NCBI GenBank assembly: GCA_017439305.1
Contig: JAFSJK010000021.1
Location: 27,038-91,037, forward strand
DNA length: 64,000 bases
Direction of reading: 5' to 3'
From: Bacteroidales bacterium
Lineage (GTDB): Bacteria; Bacteroidota; Bacteroidia; Bacteroidales; UBA932
The notes under the pieces were generated by a model. The model did not search any database. It saw nothing but the letters and a program-made list of their open reading frames with translations, and was not told the DNA's origin. A program made the translations under genes and the position numbers. Positions 25,584-33,495 of the stretch are shown piece by piece (within the stretch, counting starts at the first letter, position 1; every line of letters starts with the position of its first letter).

Positions 25584-26333
25584 ATGGCAACCATCGGCAT
25601 ATTCGATTCGGGCTCGGGCGGTCTTTCCGTCTACCGGGAGATCGTGAAACTTCTCCCTTATGAGCGGTATGTCTATTTCGCGGACAACGCCCATTGTCCC
25701 TATGGGGAAAAGTCGGTGGAATACATCCAGGACCGTGCCCGTGCCATCACCGACATTCTGCTGGGGATGGGGGCCGACATCATCGTCGTCGCCTGCAACA
25801 CGGCCACGGCGGCGGCCATTGCCATGCTTCGGGAAGAGTATCCGGACATGACCTTCGTCGGGATGGAACCCGCCGTGAAACCGGCCGCCCTCGGTACGAA
25901 GACCGGTGTCATCGGTGTCCTGGCTACGGCTGGGACGCTGAAGGGATCGAAATACCTCAAGACAAAAGGCCGTTTCGAAGACGATGTCCGCATCGTGGAA
26001 CACGTGGGTGAAGGATTCGTGGAACTGGTGGAAAACGGCATTCTGGATGGTCCGGTGGCCTATGAAACCGTCCGGGCATCCATACAGCCTTTGTTGGATG
26101 CCGGGGCGGACCGTATCGTCCTCGGCTGTACGCACTATCCTTTTCTCCGTACCATCATCGAGGCCATCGCCGGTCCCTCTGTCCAAGTCATCGACCCGGC
26201 CCCCGCCGTCGCCCGCCAGACGGTCCGCATGCTCGACAAACGCGGTATCCCTATCGGCGAGGGTCCCTTCAGCGTGGATCTGTATTTCTCGGGAGAGCCG
26301 GCATCTTTGCAAAGAATCTTCGCGCTGTTATAG
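25584..26333 (+). CDS. murI: Glutamate racemase
   Basis: 249 residues. It makes D-glutamate for peptidoglycan in the cytoplasm. The two catalytic cysteines lie in VACNTAT (Cys71) and LGCTHYPF (Cys182), and GIFDSGSGGLSV opens the chain. The ATG at 25584 is preferred over the in-frame one at 25575 because the promoter box overlaps the latter. It ends before REP-like palindrome 3 and a bidirectional terminator. Confidence 0.95.
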   Translation: MATIGIFDSGSGGLSVYREIVKLLPYERYVYFADNAHCPYGEKSVEYIQDRARAITDILLGMGADIIVVACNTATAAAIAMLREEYPDMTFVGMEPAVKPAALGTKTGVIGVLATAGTLKGSKYLKTKGRFEDDVRIVEHVGEGFVELVENGILDGPVAYETVRASIQPLLDAGADRIVLGCTHYPFLRTIIEAIAGPSVQVIDPAPAVARQTVRMLDKRGIPIGEGPFSVDLYFSGEPASLQRIFALL

Positions 26334-26373
26334 CTTGGCACATATTCACCTGATTATAAACGCATTAAATAGA

Positions 26374-26403
26374 TATGCCCTGTGATTCCAAACACAGGGC
26401 ATA
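26374..26403. repeat. REP-like palindrome 3 (downstream of murI)
   Basis: TATGCCCTGTG (26374-26384) pairs with CACAGGGCATA (26393-26403), with looser pairing outside (TTAAAT against GGTTAA-like flanks). Same core as the two copies flanking the transposase-like gene 2 kb away. Confidence 0.78.
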
Positions 26404-26431
26404 CCCCATTAACACATTGATTATCAAAAAC

Positions 26432-26464
26432 AATGGCGCCACCCAAAAAGTGACGCCATTTTTC
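26432..26464. terminator. Bidirectional terminator between murI and the DUF6515 gene
   Basis: AATGGCGCCAC (26432-26442) pairs with GTGACGCCATT (26450-26460) with one mismatch. T-runs are present on both strands. Confidence 0.72.
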
Positions 26465-26478
26465 AATTGGACCGTAAT

Positions 26479-28062
26479 CTACCGGTAGATGCTGTACTGG
26501 TTGTACATCGAACCGTACATCTGGCCCAGGACTTCGAGATAAGGCTGTCCGTCAAAGAGGATGGTGCGGTAAACCGTGTTATCGACCATGTAATACTCGA
26601 TGCCGTTCAGCACGATGGTCTCGTAGTCATCCGGGAGGGAGGTCACGAGGGCTCCGGCCGGCGGGACGATGGTCGTGTAAGTGCCGGAGGCATTCACACT
26701 GTAGAAGACACCGTCCTGGTAGAAGTACTCGGAGTTGGCGTAAGCGTAGCTCTGCACGAGGCCGAGCTTGTTGGCCAGCTCGTAGGCGGAGAGGGCGCGG
26801 CCGTTGTTGAGCGCGTAAGTGGCGTTCTGGGCGGCGATGCGGGCGTTGTTCTGAGCGATGATCAGGTTCTGCTGGGCAATCACGTTGTAATTGTCGAAGA
26901 CCGTGTTATAGGTCCGATACGTGTTGCAGTAGTAGGAGAACTTGACCAGATTGAACAGGGCCCTGTCAATCGCTCTCTCAAGCGGAGTGAAGTAAGGCGG
27001 ACGGCAGACGACGTACACACCTCCGAACGGACGGTAGTAAATACCCTCATAGAAGTAGTAGTCGATGCCCCAGTGGGTGATCCGGCGGTAGTGCGGAGGC
27101 AGTACCTGGATCCGGTAGCCGAAGTAGTGAGGACGGTTGTCCCAGAAGTGGCCAGGACGGTCCCACGGCATGAAGTCACGCTCGCGCGGAGGTACCCGGT
27201 AGAGGTTGTGGCCTTCGTCCATCCGGAAGTCGTCGTTGTAGCGGTAGTTGCCGCCACGGTCACGGACAGGCTCGGTATTCTTCACGGAAGCGGCGGACTT
27301 GTCGTTTCCGGCGTTGTAGCCGAGACCATTGCGGGTGACGTTGCTGGAAGAACGGACGGCGCTGGAACCCCGGTCGGTGGTGGCGGAAGAACTGCGGCTG
27401 GTCGTCGCGGAGCTGCGGGCATTGCTGCCGGTGCTGCGGCTGGTCGTCGCGGTGCTGCTGCCGGTGGAGCGGCTGGTCCGGGTGTTCTGGTCCACGGTGC
27501 CCGCGGAACGGGTGGTGGAACCGGTGGAACTGCCCGTGGTAGCGGAGCTGCGGGAAGTCGTGCTTCCGGTGCTGCGCTGGGTGGTGGTACCGCTGCCGGT
27601 GGAACGGGTGGTCCGGGTGTTCTGGTCCACGGTACCCGCGGAGCGGGTGGTGGAGGAACCGGTGGAACGGCTCGTCGTAGCGGAGGAAGAACCGCGGGAA
27701 GTGGAGCTGGAGCCCGTGCTTCTGGTGGCGCTTCCGGTGCTGCCGGTGCCGCGCTGGGTGGAAGAACCCGTGGAACGCGTGGTCGTGCCCGTGGAGCGGG
27801 TGCGGTCATTCTGCACTACGGCAGAACGGCTGGGTGCAGCGCTGGCCGAACGGGTATAGGAAGTTCCGGAGGATCCGCGGCCGGTGGCGACGGAGCCGGT
27901 GGAACGGCTGGAAGAAGATCCACGAGTCGTAGTCTGTGAAGAGGACGACCGGGAGGTGGTGGAGGATCCGCCGGAACGACGGGCCTGGGCGAGGGCCTCA
28001 GGAGCCGCAATCATCGTCATCGCGATGAAGAGGGCGGCTAGATTGTTGATCATCCTTCTCAT
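26479..28062 (-). CDS. Exported DUF6515 protein with long Ser/Thr/Arg-rich repeat region
   Basis: 527 residues: signal peptide (to about residue 26, APEALAQA), then about 215 residues of low-complexity Ser/Thr/Arg/Gly with recurring TRSTGS and two near-identical RSAGTVDQNTRT units. This leads to a structured C-terminal half with Tyr-rich blocks (WGIDYYFYEGIYYRPFGGVY, FYQDGVFYSVN, VVLNGIEYYMVDNTVYR). The latter, with VPPAGALVTSLPDDYE, is the DUF6515 pattern. Probably an envelope or surface protein with a basic, flexible stalk. The DNA repeats are coding, not CRISPR. It is the last gene of the leftward array; no -7 box is seen in the 19-nt gap before it. Confidence 0.8.
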   Translation of the reverse strand: MRRMINNLAALFIAMTMIAAPEALAQARRSGGSSTTSRSSSSQTTTRGSSSSRSTGSVATGRGSSGTSYTRSASAAPSRSAVVQNDRTRSTGTTTRSTGSSTQRGTGSTGSATRSTGSSSTSRGSSSATTSRSTGSSTTRSAGTVDQNTRTTRSTGSGTTTQRSTGSTTSRSSATTGSSTGSTTRSAGTVDQNTRTSRSTGSSTATTSRSTGSNARSSATTSRSSSATTDRGSSAVRSSSNVTRNGLGYNAGNDKSAASVKNTEPVRDRGGNYRYNDDFRMDEGHNLYRVPPRERDFMPWDRPGHFWDNRPHYFGYRIQVLPPHYRRITHWGIDYYFYEGIYYRPFGGVYVVCRPPYFTPLERAIDRALFNLVKFSYYCNTYRTYNTVFDNYNVIAQQNLIIAQNNARIAAQNATYALNNGRALSAYELANKLGLVQSYAYANSEYFYQDGVFYSVNASGTYTTIVPPAGALVTSLPDDYETIVLNGIEYYMVDNTVYRTILFDGQPYLEVLGQMYGSMYNQYSIYR

Positions 28063-28081
28063 GGCTTTTTCGTTTTAAAAG

Positions 28082-29383
28082 TTAGCGATATAAGTAATAA
28101 TTCCTGGAAAGGTCCTTGAAAGCTTCGGCATCTTTCATCCAGTAGGATTGGATATCCTGGACTTTCAATTGCTTCCCGAACTCCCTTCTCACATAATCCG
28201 TGCCACAAACGATATCCATCATCCGCGTTTTCTTGAAAGTCTTGTACGGATTGTGGTCCGGATACAGTTCCTGGATGGCCTGGATCACATAAAACTGCGT
28301 CAGCGTAAGGGTCGCGGAGGCATAGTCGGTATAGAAAAACTGGACGCCGTGCTGCATCTGGGGAGCCGTTCCAGCCATCGGTTTGAAATGGATGGTGCGG
28401 AACGCCGTACCCGGAATCCGGTAACTGTCAAGCTTTTGCTTGAGCTTGTCCGCATCGATCCAGGGAGCAGCGAAGACCTGGAAAGGAATCGTGTAGCCGA
28501 CGCCGATGCTCAGATAGCCGAATTCGCCGGCGATGCCCGCGGAAGGATATCCGATGGCCGACACGTCCGAAGGGATGTTCGGCGAGGGAAGGATCCAGGG
28601 AAGACCGGTATCCTTGTACAGCATCCAGCGCTCCCATCCGCTCATCGGGATGACCGTCAGCCGGCACTTGAGCGGCTTCTCATCCCCGCTCTGTCCGCAG
28701 TTCAACCCTTCTTCATTGAGGAGGCCGGCCAGTTCACCTACGGTAAGCCCATAGATATAGGGGATGCGGAACATGCTGACGAAAGAATGGAAACCGGGCT
28801 CCACCAGGCAACCTTCGACCTTCTCGCCACCAAGGGGATTGGGCCGGTCCAGGACCATCACTTCGATATTCTGCTCGGCGCAGGCCCGCATGACGAGGCC
28901 CAGGGTGGAAATAAATGTGTATGAGCGTGTTCCTACATCCTGAATATCATAGACCATGACATCGACCCCCTTCAGCATCTCCGGCGTGGGCTTCCGGGTG
29001 GAGCCATAGAGGGAATAGACAGGGAGGCCGGTTTTGGGATCCTTTCCGTTGGAGACATGGTCACCGGCATAGGCGTCTCCGCGCACCCCATGCTCCGGTC
29101 CGTAGAGGGCGACGAGATTCACCTCGGGAGCGTCAAAAAGGACGTCGATGGTGGAACGGAGATTCCGGTCCACCCCGGAGGGATTCGTCACCAGACCCAC
29201 ACGCTTGCCCTTGAGATCTTCGAAGTTGTAGCGTTCCAGCATGTCGATGCCGGTATATACGACCGGCTGATAAGGAGACTCAGCCGGAGATGGAGACTGG
29301 GTTTGGGGCTGGGACTGGCTGGAAGCCGAGTGCGAACAGCCCAAGCAGGCAAGAAAGGAAAAAAGGAAAAGGACTTTATTCAT
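28082..29383 (-). CDS. namZ: Exo-beta-N-acetylmuramidase NamZ (DUF1343, GH171), lipoprotein
   Basis: 433 residues. The ATG at 29383 begins a lipoprotein signal (LFSFLACLGC) followed by a Ser/Gln/Pro linker. The catalytic part starts near residue 42 (GIDMLERYNFEDLKGKRVGL) and shows the DUF1343 blocks GPEHGVRG, YDIQDVGTRSYT, LDRPNPLGG, and LPSPNIPS with the family spacing. NamZ enzymes remove non-reducing terminal MurNAc from peptidoglycan fragments. The start overlaps the permease stop by eight bases, tying it to the upstream SpoIID and AmpG-like genes. Location: lipid-anchored, periplasm or surface. Confidence 0.9.
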   Translation of the reverse strand: MNKVLFLFSFLACLGCSHSASSQSQPQTQSPSPAESPYQPVVYTGIDMLERYNFEDLKGKRVGLVTNPSGVDRNLRSTIDVLFDAPEVNLVALYGPEHGVRGDAYAGDHVSNGKDPKTGLPVYSLYGSTRKPTPEMLKGVDVMVYDIQDVGTRSYTFISTLGLVMRACAEQNIEVMVLDRPNPLGGEKVEGCLVEPGFHSFVSMFRIPYIYGLTVGELAGLLNEEGLNCGQSGDEKPLKCRLTVIPMSGWERWMLYKDTGLPWILPSPNIPSDVSAIGYPSAGIAGEFGYLSIGVGYTIPFQVFAAPWIDADKLKQKLDSYRIPGTAFRTIHFKPMAGTAPQMQHGVQFFYTDYASATLTLTQFYVIQAIQELYPDHNPYKTFKKTRMMDIVCGTDYVRREFGKQLKVQDIQSYWMKDAEAFKDLSRNYYLYR

Positions 29384-30662
29384 GACTGTTTGTTTTAGTG
29401 CGTCCATAATCAGCCGGTATACGGCGGCGGGCATACAGGGTGACAGCCACCGTGGCCAGGCAGCAAGCCATCACCAAGGCATAGAAACCCACATACCCCA
29501 ATCCGCTCTGCAGATAGCCTGCCACGGCTCCCGGGAGCAGCATGGACAGGGCCATGAAGCCGGTGCAGATGGCATAGTGCGAGGTCTTGAGCGGACCGTC
29601 GGCAAAGAACATCATATAGACCGTGTAGGCGGTGAAACCGTAGCCATAGCCGAACTGGTCGAATACCACGCAGGCGCCGACCGTCCATACGGAAGATGGC
29701 TGGACGATGGCCAGGAACAGATAGACGGCGCAAGGCAGGGCCAGGCTGAGGGCCATCGGGAAAAGACAGCTGCGGAGGCCCCGGCGGGAAATGTGCCATC
29801 CGCCCAGGATCCCGCCCACGAGCAGCGCAATCACTCCGGCGGTACCGTACACCATCCCGTAGGCAGCCTTATCCAAACCCAGGCCCCCTTCCGCGATGCC
29901 ATCGCTGAAGAAGGGATATAAGAGCTTGACGGAAAGCGCCTCAGGAAGGCGGTATAGAAGGAGGAAAGCGATGAGAAGGCCGATACCGGGCTTCGTAAAG
30001 AAACTCCGGAACGCCTCGCCGAACTCCGAGAAGATTTCGCCGGCGGTTTTCCGCCCGGCCGTCCGGTCCTCCGTGGGACGCGGCAGGACGAAGGCGTGAT
30101 AGGCCGTTACGACAGCCAGGATGGCAGCTGTGGCCAGAAGCGTCCAGGACCAGGCCTTGGACACGTCCCCGGTCTGCTTTTCCAGTGCGCCGGCCAACAC
30201 GATGAGCACCCCTTGTCCGAACACCATCGCAATCCGGTAGAAAGTGTTCCGGATGCCCACGAAAGCCGATTGCCGTCCCTCGTCGAGCGCCAGCATATAA
30301 TAGCCGTCCGCCGCGATGTCATGGGAGGCGGATGCAAATCCCGTGATGACAAACAGGATGAGCATCCACGTGAAGGTGGAAGAGGCAGGAAGGGTCGATG
30401 CCAGGATGCCGACGGAAACCGCCATCAGCAGCTGCATCGTCACGATCCACCAGCGCTTGCTCTTGAAGATGTCCACGAAGGGACTCCAAAGCGGCTTGAC
30501 AAGCCAGGGAAGGCCGATAAGGCTGGTGAGCAGGGCCAACCGGGCATTATCCATGCCGAGGTCCTTGAGGATCACGACGGAGATCGTGTTCACGATAAAA
30601 TACGGAAGGCCTTCCGCGAAATACAGGGTGGGAACCCAGAGCCAGGGATTTCTTGCTTTCAT
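29376..30662 (-). CDS. AmpG-like MFS permease
   Basis: 428 residues with about twelve membrane segments, beginning MKARNPWLWVPTLYFAEGLPYF, which is the AmpG-family opening. AmpG imports anhydromuropeptides; FVITGFASASHDIAADGYY and the paired LPRPTEDR central loop fit the family. The start overlaps the DUF4922-SpoIID stop by four bases and the stop overlaps namZ, so the three genes are translationally coupled. Inferred cargo: GlcNAc-MurNAc or MurNAc fragments produced at the cell wall. Confidence 0.85.
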   Translation of the reverse strand: MKARNPWLWVPTLYFAEGLPYFIVNTISVVILKDLGMDNARLALLTSLIGLPWLVKPLWSPFVDIFKSKRWWIVTMQLLMAVSVGILASTLPASSTFTWMLILFVITGFASASHDIAADGYYMLALDEGRQSAFVGIRNTFYRIAMVFGQGVLIVLAGALEKQTGDVSKAWSWTLLATAAILAVVTAYHAFVLPRPTEDRTAGRKTAGEIFSEFGEAFRSFFTKPGIGLLIAFLLLYRLPEALSVKLLYPFFSDGIAEGGLGLDKAAYGMVYGTAGVIALLVGGILGGWHISRRGLRSCLFPMALSLALPCAVYLFLAIVQPSSVWTVGACVVFDQFGYGYGFTAYTVYMMFFADGPLKTSHYAICTGFMALSMLLPGAVAGYLQSGLGYVGFYALVMACCLATVAVTLYARRRIPADYGRTKTNSHE

Positions 30663-32869
30663 CGTTCGAGGGTAGTGCCGGGATAGTAAAAGGACAGGAT
30701 TTCTTCGAAGGTCTTTCCGTGGGCGGCCATCACGGCGGCACCGATCTGGCACAGACCCACGCCATGGCCCCAGCCGTGGCCGCGGAGGATGACCTCATCG
30801 ACCGTCATTTCCACATCGAACCAGGAACTGTACAAATGGCTTTCGGAGAGGAACCGCCTGATCAGCAGTTCTTTGCCGACAGTCAACGTCGCTTTGGTGC
30901 CGACGATCCGAAGGAGTTTGATCCGGCCTGAGCCACCCCTTTCCAAGGGTTCCAGCGCCGTCAGTTCACCGATGTCCACACCGGATTTCCGGCTGATCAG
31001 CGCTGACAATTCGGCCCGGCCGTAACGGACCGTCCAGTCGTGGAAATCCTCCGTCTCGAGGTCATAATCATTGAGGACCTGGCCGAGGATGTCCTTGTCG
31101 TGGGTATCGCACCAGGGATCGTCATGGACCGTCAGATAGGGATAATCCTGGTCGGCCCAGGCCGTGGAAAAGCGCTCGGTCCGGCCGCCGCAGCACTTGT
31201 AGAAGCGGGCGTCCACCAGCTCGCCACCGCTTTTGAGCACCAGGCCCCAGGTTGCGTCAATGGCTTCCCGGACCTTGGCACCTACCGCCAGGGTAAGGCC
31301 CTGGTAGCGTTGGCAGTGGTCGTCGGCACAGACATCGAACCGGCGGTGGTCGTCGTGGTCGAACCAGCGGATGATTTCACCGGAAGGATGGTCCGGGGAG
31401 GAAGAATGGTTCGTATCCAGCCAGGTCACCAGTGCGGGGACATTGTCGAACCGGAACGGAACTTCCACTTCCTGGTGCACCTGCCGGTGGGCGATCTGCG
31501 CCATCACCCAGGAGCGGGAGATGATCGCATGGGCCTTGAGAAACTCCGGAGATGCGGTCGCCTTCATTTCGGAAGAGATCACGCTGAGGAGATAGTCCTC
31601 CACGCCGATAGAATTGACTGCCACCACTTTACCTTCATCCACAATGAACTTGAGCGCGCCGGCGAACCGCTGGTCCTGCTGCCGCTGCCAATGGAAATCA
31701 ACCCCGATGGTCACCCCGTACAGGATGAACGAGGGCTCGGCAAAAAGAGTGGAAACCGTGGGGGCCTCGAAGACCAGTTCATCGTAGAGGGTGCCGTTGT
31801 AATCGATTTTCCCTTCACGATAGGAGACCTTCTGGGGACCGGCACCATCGGAAATGATTTCGAAAGCGATTTCCGGGCCGGACATGATGCCCACCTCGAT
31901 CCTGGGCTGCGTGCGGACCAGGCGCCAGAGCAGTTGTGCCTCCTGCTTTTCGGAAAGGGAGATCTCCTGGAGGATTTCCGTCAGTTTCTCCCGGGTAAGC
32001 CGGTCATAATCGGCCACTTCCGGAATCACGAAGAAGCCGGCCATGTCGGCGGCGCCGGGACTCAGGGCGAAATGGTCCTCCCCTTCCGCATAGAAATGAT
32101 GCGGACGATGGAGGGCCCTGCACATTACGACGGCCCGATACTCCCCTTCACTGCGGAAAGTCAGGGCGTTGAACCGCGGTTCGGTCTCCCCTTCCGCGAG
32201 GTCGCAGCAGTCCAGCAGCCGGTAGAACATCTTCGCCATCGACTTGGCGGTCTCCGCCCGCAGGAAGAAGACGCCACGTGTAAAGTGCTTGTAATGGAAC
32301 AGTTGGGCATCCCGAGCGGACGCCACGAAGGATATGTCCGCGGACAAGTTCCCAGGGACCTGGCCCTTATTCACGGCGATGGCGTGAAGAATGCGTTCCG
32401 CAGTCCGCTCGAGCGGCATATAGCCCTTGGGGCAAGCCTGGAAATGGGCATGTCCGGGAACTGTGGTCCCGCTGTAGGGGCTGTTATAGAAGACGACATA
32501 GTCCGGGAACTGGTCCGCCAGGTCCAGCATGTCCGGATAACGGTGCCAGATGGTCTGGGGCACGTGGACGTCCCGGGTGATGACCAGGTGGTTCGGGAAG
32601 ATGGGTGCCCGGTTCACCAGGACGCGGTACTTCCGCCCCTTCCTGCCTTCAAAGGAAAGGAAGTGCTGATGGGGCAGGTAGTTTTCCTCGCAGAGCGGGC
32701 AGCCGTGGTCGAAGATGGGCATCCGCCCGGGATTGGACTGGAGGGTGGCGAGGAGGCCGCCGACAGGCAGCTGGCGGGTCTGGGCGCTTTTGAGCGCCCG
32801 GTATTTCGCCGCTACGGCCGGCCATACCGACAGCTGGTCGTGGACGAATTTGTCGATGTCGATTGCCAT
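30659..32869 (-). CDS. DUF4922 (GalT/Ap4A-phosphorylase-like) fused to SpoIID/LytB domain
   Basis: 736 residues from the ATG at 32869 (MAIDIDKFVHDQ). Residues about 1-325 are DUF4922, a HIT/GalT-like fold: CPLC at 57-60 looks like a metal site, and the active-site loop FYNSPYSGTTVPGHAHFQA ends in HxHxQ (His140, His142, Gln144), which in relatives carries the nucleotidyl-transfer histidine. Residues about 325-736 are SpoIID/LytB: ISSEMKATASPEFLKAHAII holds the likely catalytic Glu434, then CGGRTE and HGWGHGVGLCQIGA. SpoIID relatives are lytic transglycosylases acting on peptidoglycan outside the cell, yet no signal peptide is visible. The fusion joins a cytosolic-type and an exported-type domain. 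It is co-transcribed with the AmpG-like and namZ genes. Confidence 0.85.
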   Translation of the reverse strand: MAIDIDKFVHDQLSVWPAVAAKYRALKSAQTRQLPVGGLLATLQSNPGRMPIFDHGCPLCEENYLPHQHFLSFEGRKGRKYRVLVNRAPIFPNHLVITRDVHVPQTIWHRYPDMLDLADQFPDYVVFYNSPYSGTTVPGHAHFQACPKGYMPLERTAERILHAIAVNKGQVPGNLSADISFVASARDAQLFHYKHFTRGVFFLRAETAKSMAKMFYRLLDCCDLAEGETEPRFNALTFRSEGEYRAVVMCRALHRPHHFYAEGEDHFALSPGAADMAGFFVIPEVADYDRLTREKLTEILQEISLSEKQEAQLLWRLVRTQPRIEVGIMSGPEIAFEIISDGAGPQKVSYREGKIDYNGTLYDELVFEAPTVSTLFAEPSFILYGVTIGVDFHWQRQQDQRFAGALKFIVDEGKVVAVNSIGVEDYLLSVISSEMKATASPEFLKAHAIISRSWVMAQIAHRQVHQEVEVPFRFDNVPALVTWLDTNHSSSPDHPSGEIIRWFDHDDHRRFDVCADDHCQRYQGLTLAVGAKVREAIDATWGLVLKSGGELVDARFYKCCGGRTERFSTAWADQDYPYLTVHDDPWCDTHDKDILGQVLNDYDLETEDFHDWTVRYGRAELSALISRKSGVDIGELTALEPLERGGSGRIKLLRIVGTKATLTVGKELLIRRFLSESHLYSSWFDVEMTVDEVILRGHGWGHGVGLCQIGAAVMAAHGKTFEEILSFYYPGTTLER

Positions 32870-32904
32870 AACCTTGTAAAGGTAGGCATTTTTCGGGGTA
32901 ATTC

Positions 32905-33495
32905 CTACAGGAGCGCGAGAAGCTGGCCCTGGATCCGGGCATATTCCGCCTCGAAATTGGGGGTCAGGAGGTTTTTGCCGATGGCGGCCGTCAGTTCTTC
33001 CTGGGTCCACCAGCGCCCCTCTGAAACCTCCTCGTTATCCGGGTTCAGGTCGGGATGGCCCACCGACGCAAAGATGAACACGAACTCCCGGTCCCTTTCC
33101 GTCTCCCATTCCGAAGTCCCGAGAAAAACCGGGTTGAAGGTCGTAAGTCCCAATTCCTCAGCCGCTTCACGATACAGGGATTCCTCCGCCAGTTCGCCAT
33201 AGGTGACGTGTCCGCCCACGGCCGTATCCCAATAGCCGGGCAGGAGGTCCTTGGCCATGGAGCGCTTTTGGAGGAAGACCCTCCCCAGACGGTCGACGAG
33301 ATGCAGATGGACCACGGGATGCAGGGGCTTGGCTCCGCTGTGGCACCAGGCCCGGGAGGCCTGACCATATACCAGTCCGCTGGGCTCGATGAGCGGGAGC
33401 ATTTCGCCGGAGGCAACGGCCGATGTGCCGGGATGCTCCGCCGTCGGACGGGGATAGACCGGTGCCGGTTCCAGAGGATAGACCAGTTCGAACAT
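32905..33495 (-). CDS. NUDIX hydrolase (IPP isomerase-like subgroup)
   Basis: 196 residues. The Nudix box is perfect, GHVTYGELAEESLYREAAEE from residue 95 followed by LGL, giving the Mg-binding REAAEE core. An N-terminal extension (1-45) precedes RAWCHSGAKPLHPVVHLHL, which matches the Idi/YfcD-like NUDIX subgroup. Likely hydrolyses a nucleoside- or other diphosphate; substrate unknown. Its ATG overlaps the stop of the upstream transporter gene by one base (TGATG). Confidence 0.9.
   Translation of the reverse strand: MFELVYPLEPAPVYPRPTAEHPGTSAVASGEMLPLIEPSGLVYGQASRAWCHSGAKPLHPVVHLHLVDRLGRVFLQKRSMAKDLLPGYWDTAVGGHVTYGELAEESLYREAAEELGLTTFNPVFLGTSEWETERDREFVFIFASVGHPDLNPDNEEVSEGRWWTQEELTAAIGKNLLTPNFEAEYARIQGQLLALL

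Noticed and set aside
26700-27960. Possible CRISPR or tandem DNA repeat
   Set aside because: The repetitiveness comes from Ser/Thr/Arg codons of the DUF6515 protein; no constant repeat-spacer period.
31040-33202. Plus-strand 720-codon frame
   Set aside because: Exactly antisense to the DUF4922-SpoIID and NUDIX genes, whose motifs are clear; composition is that of a shadow.
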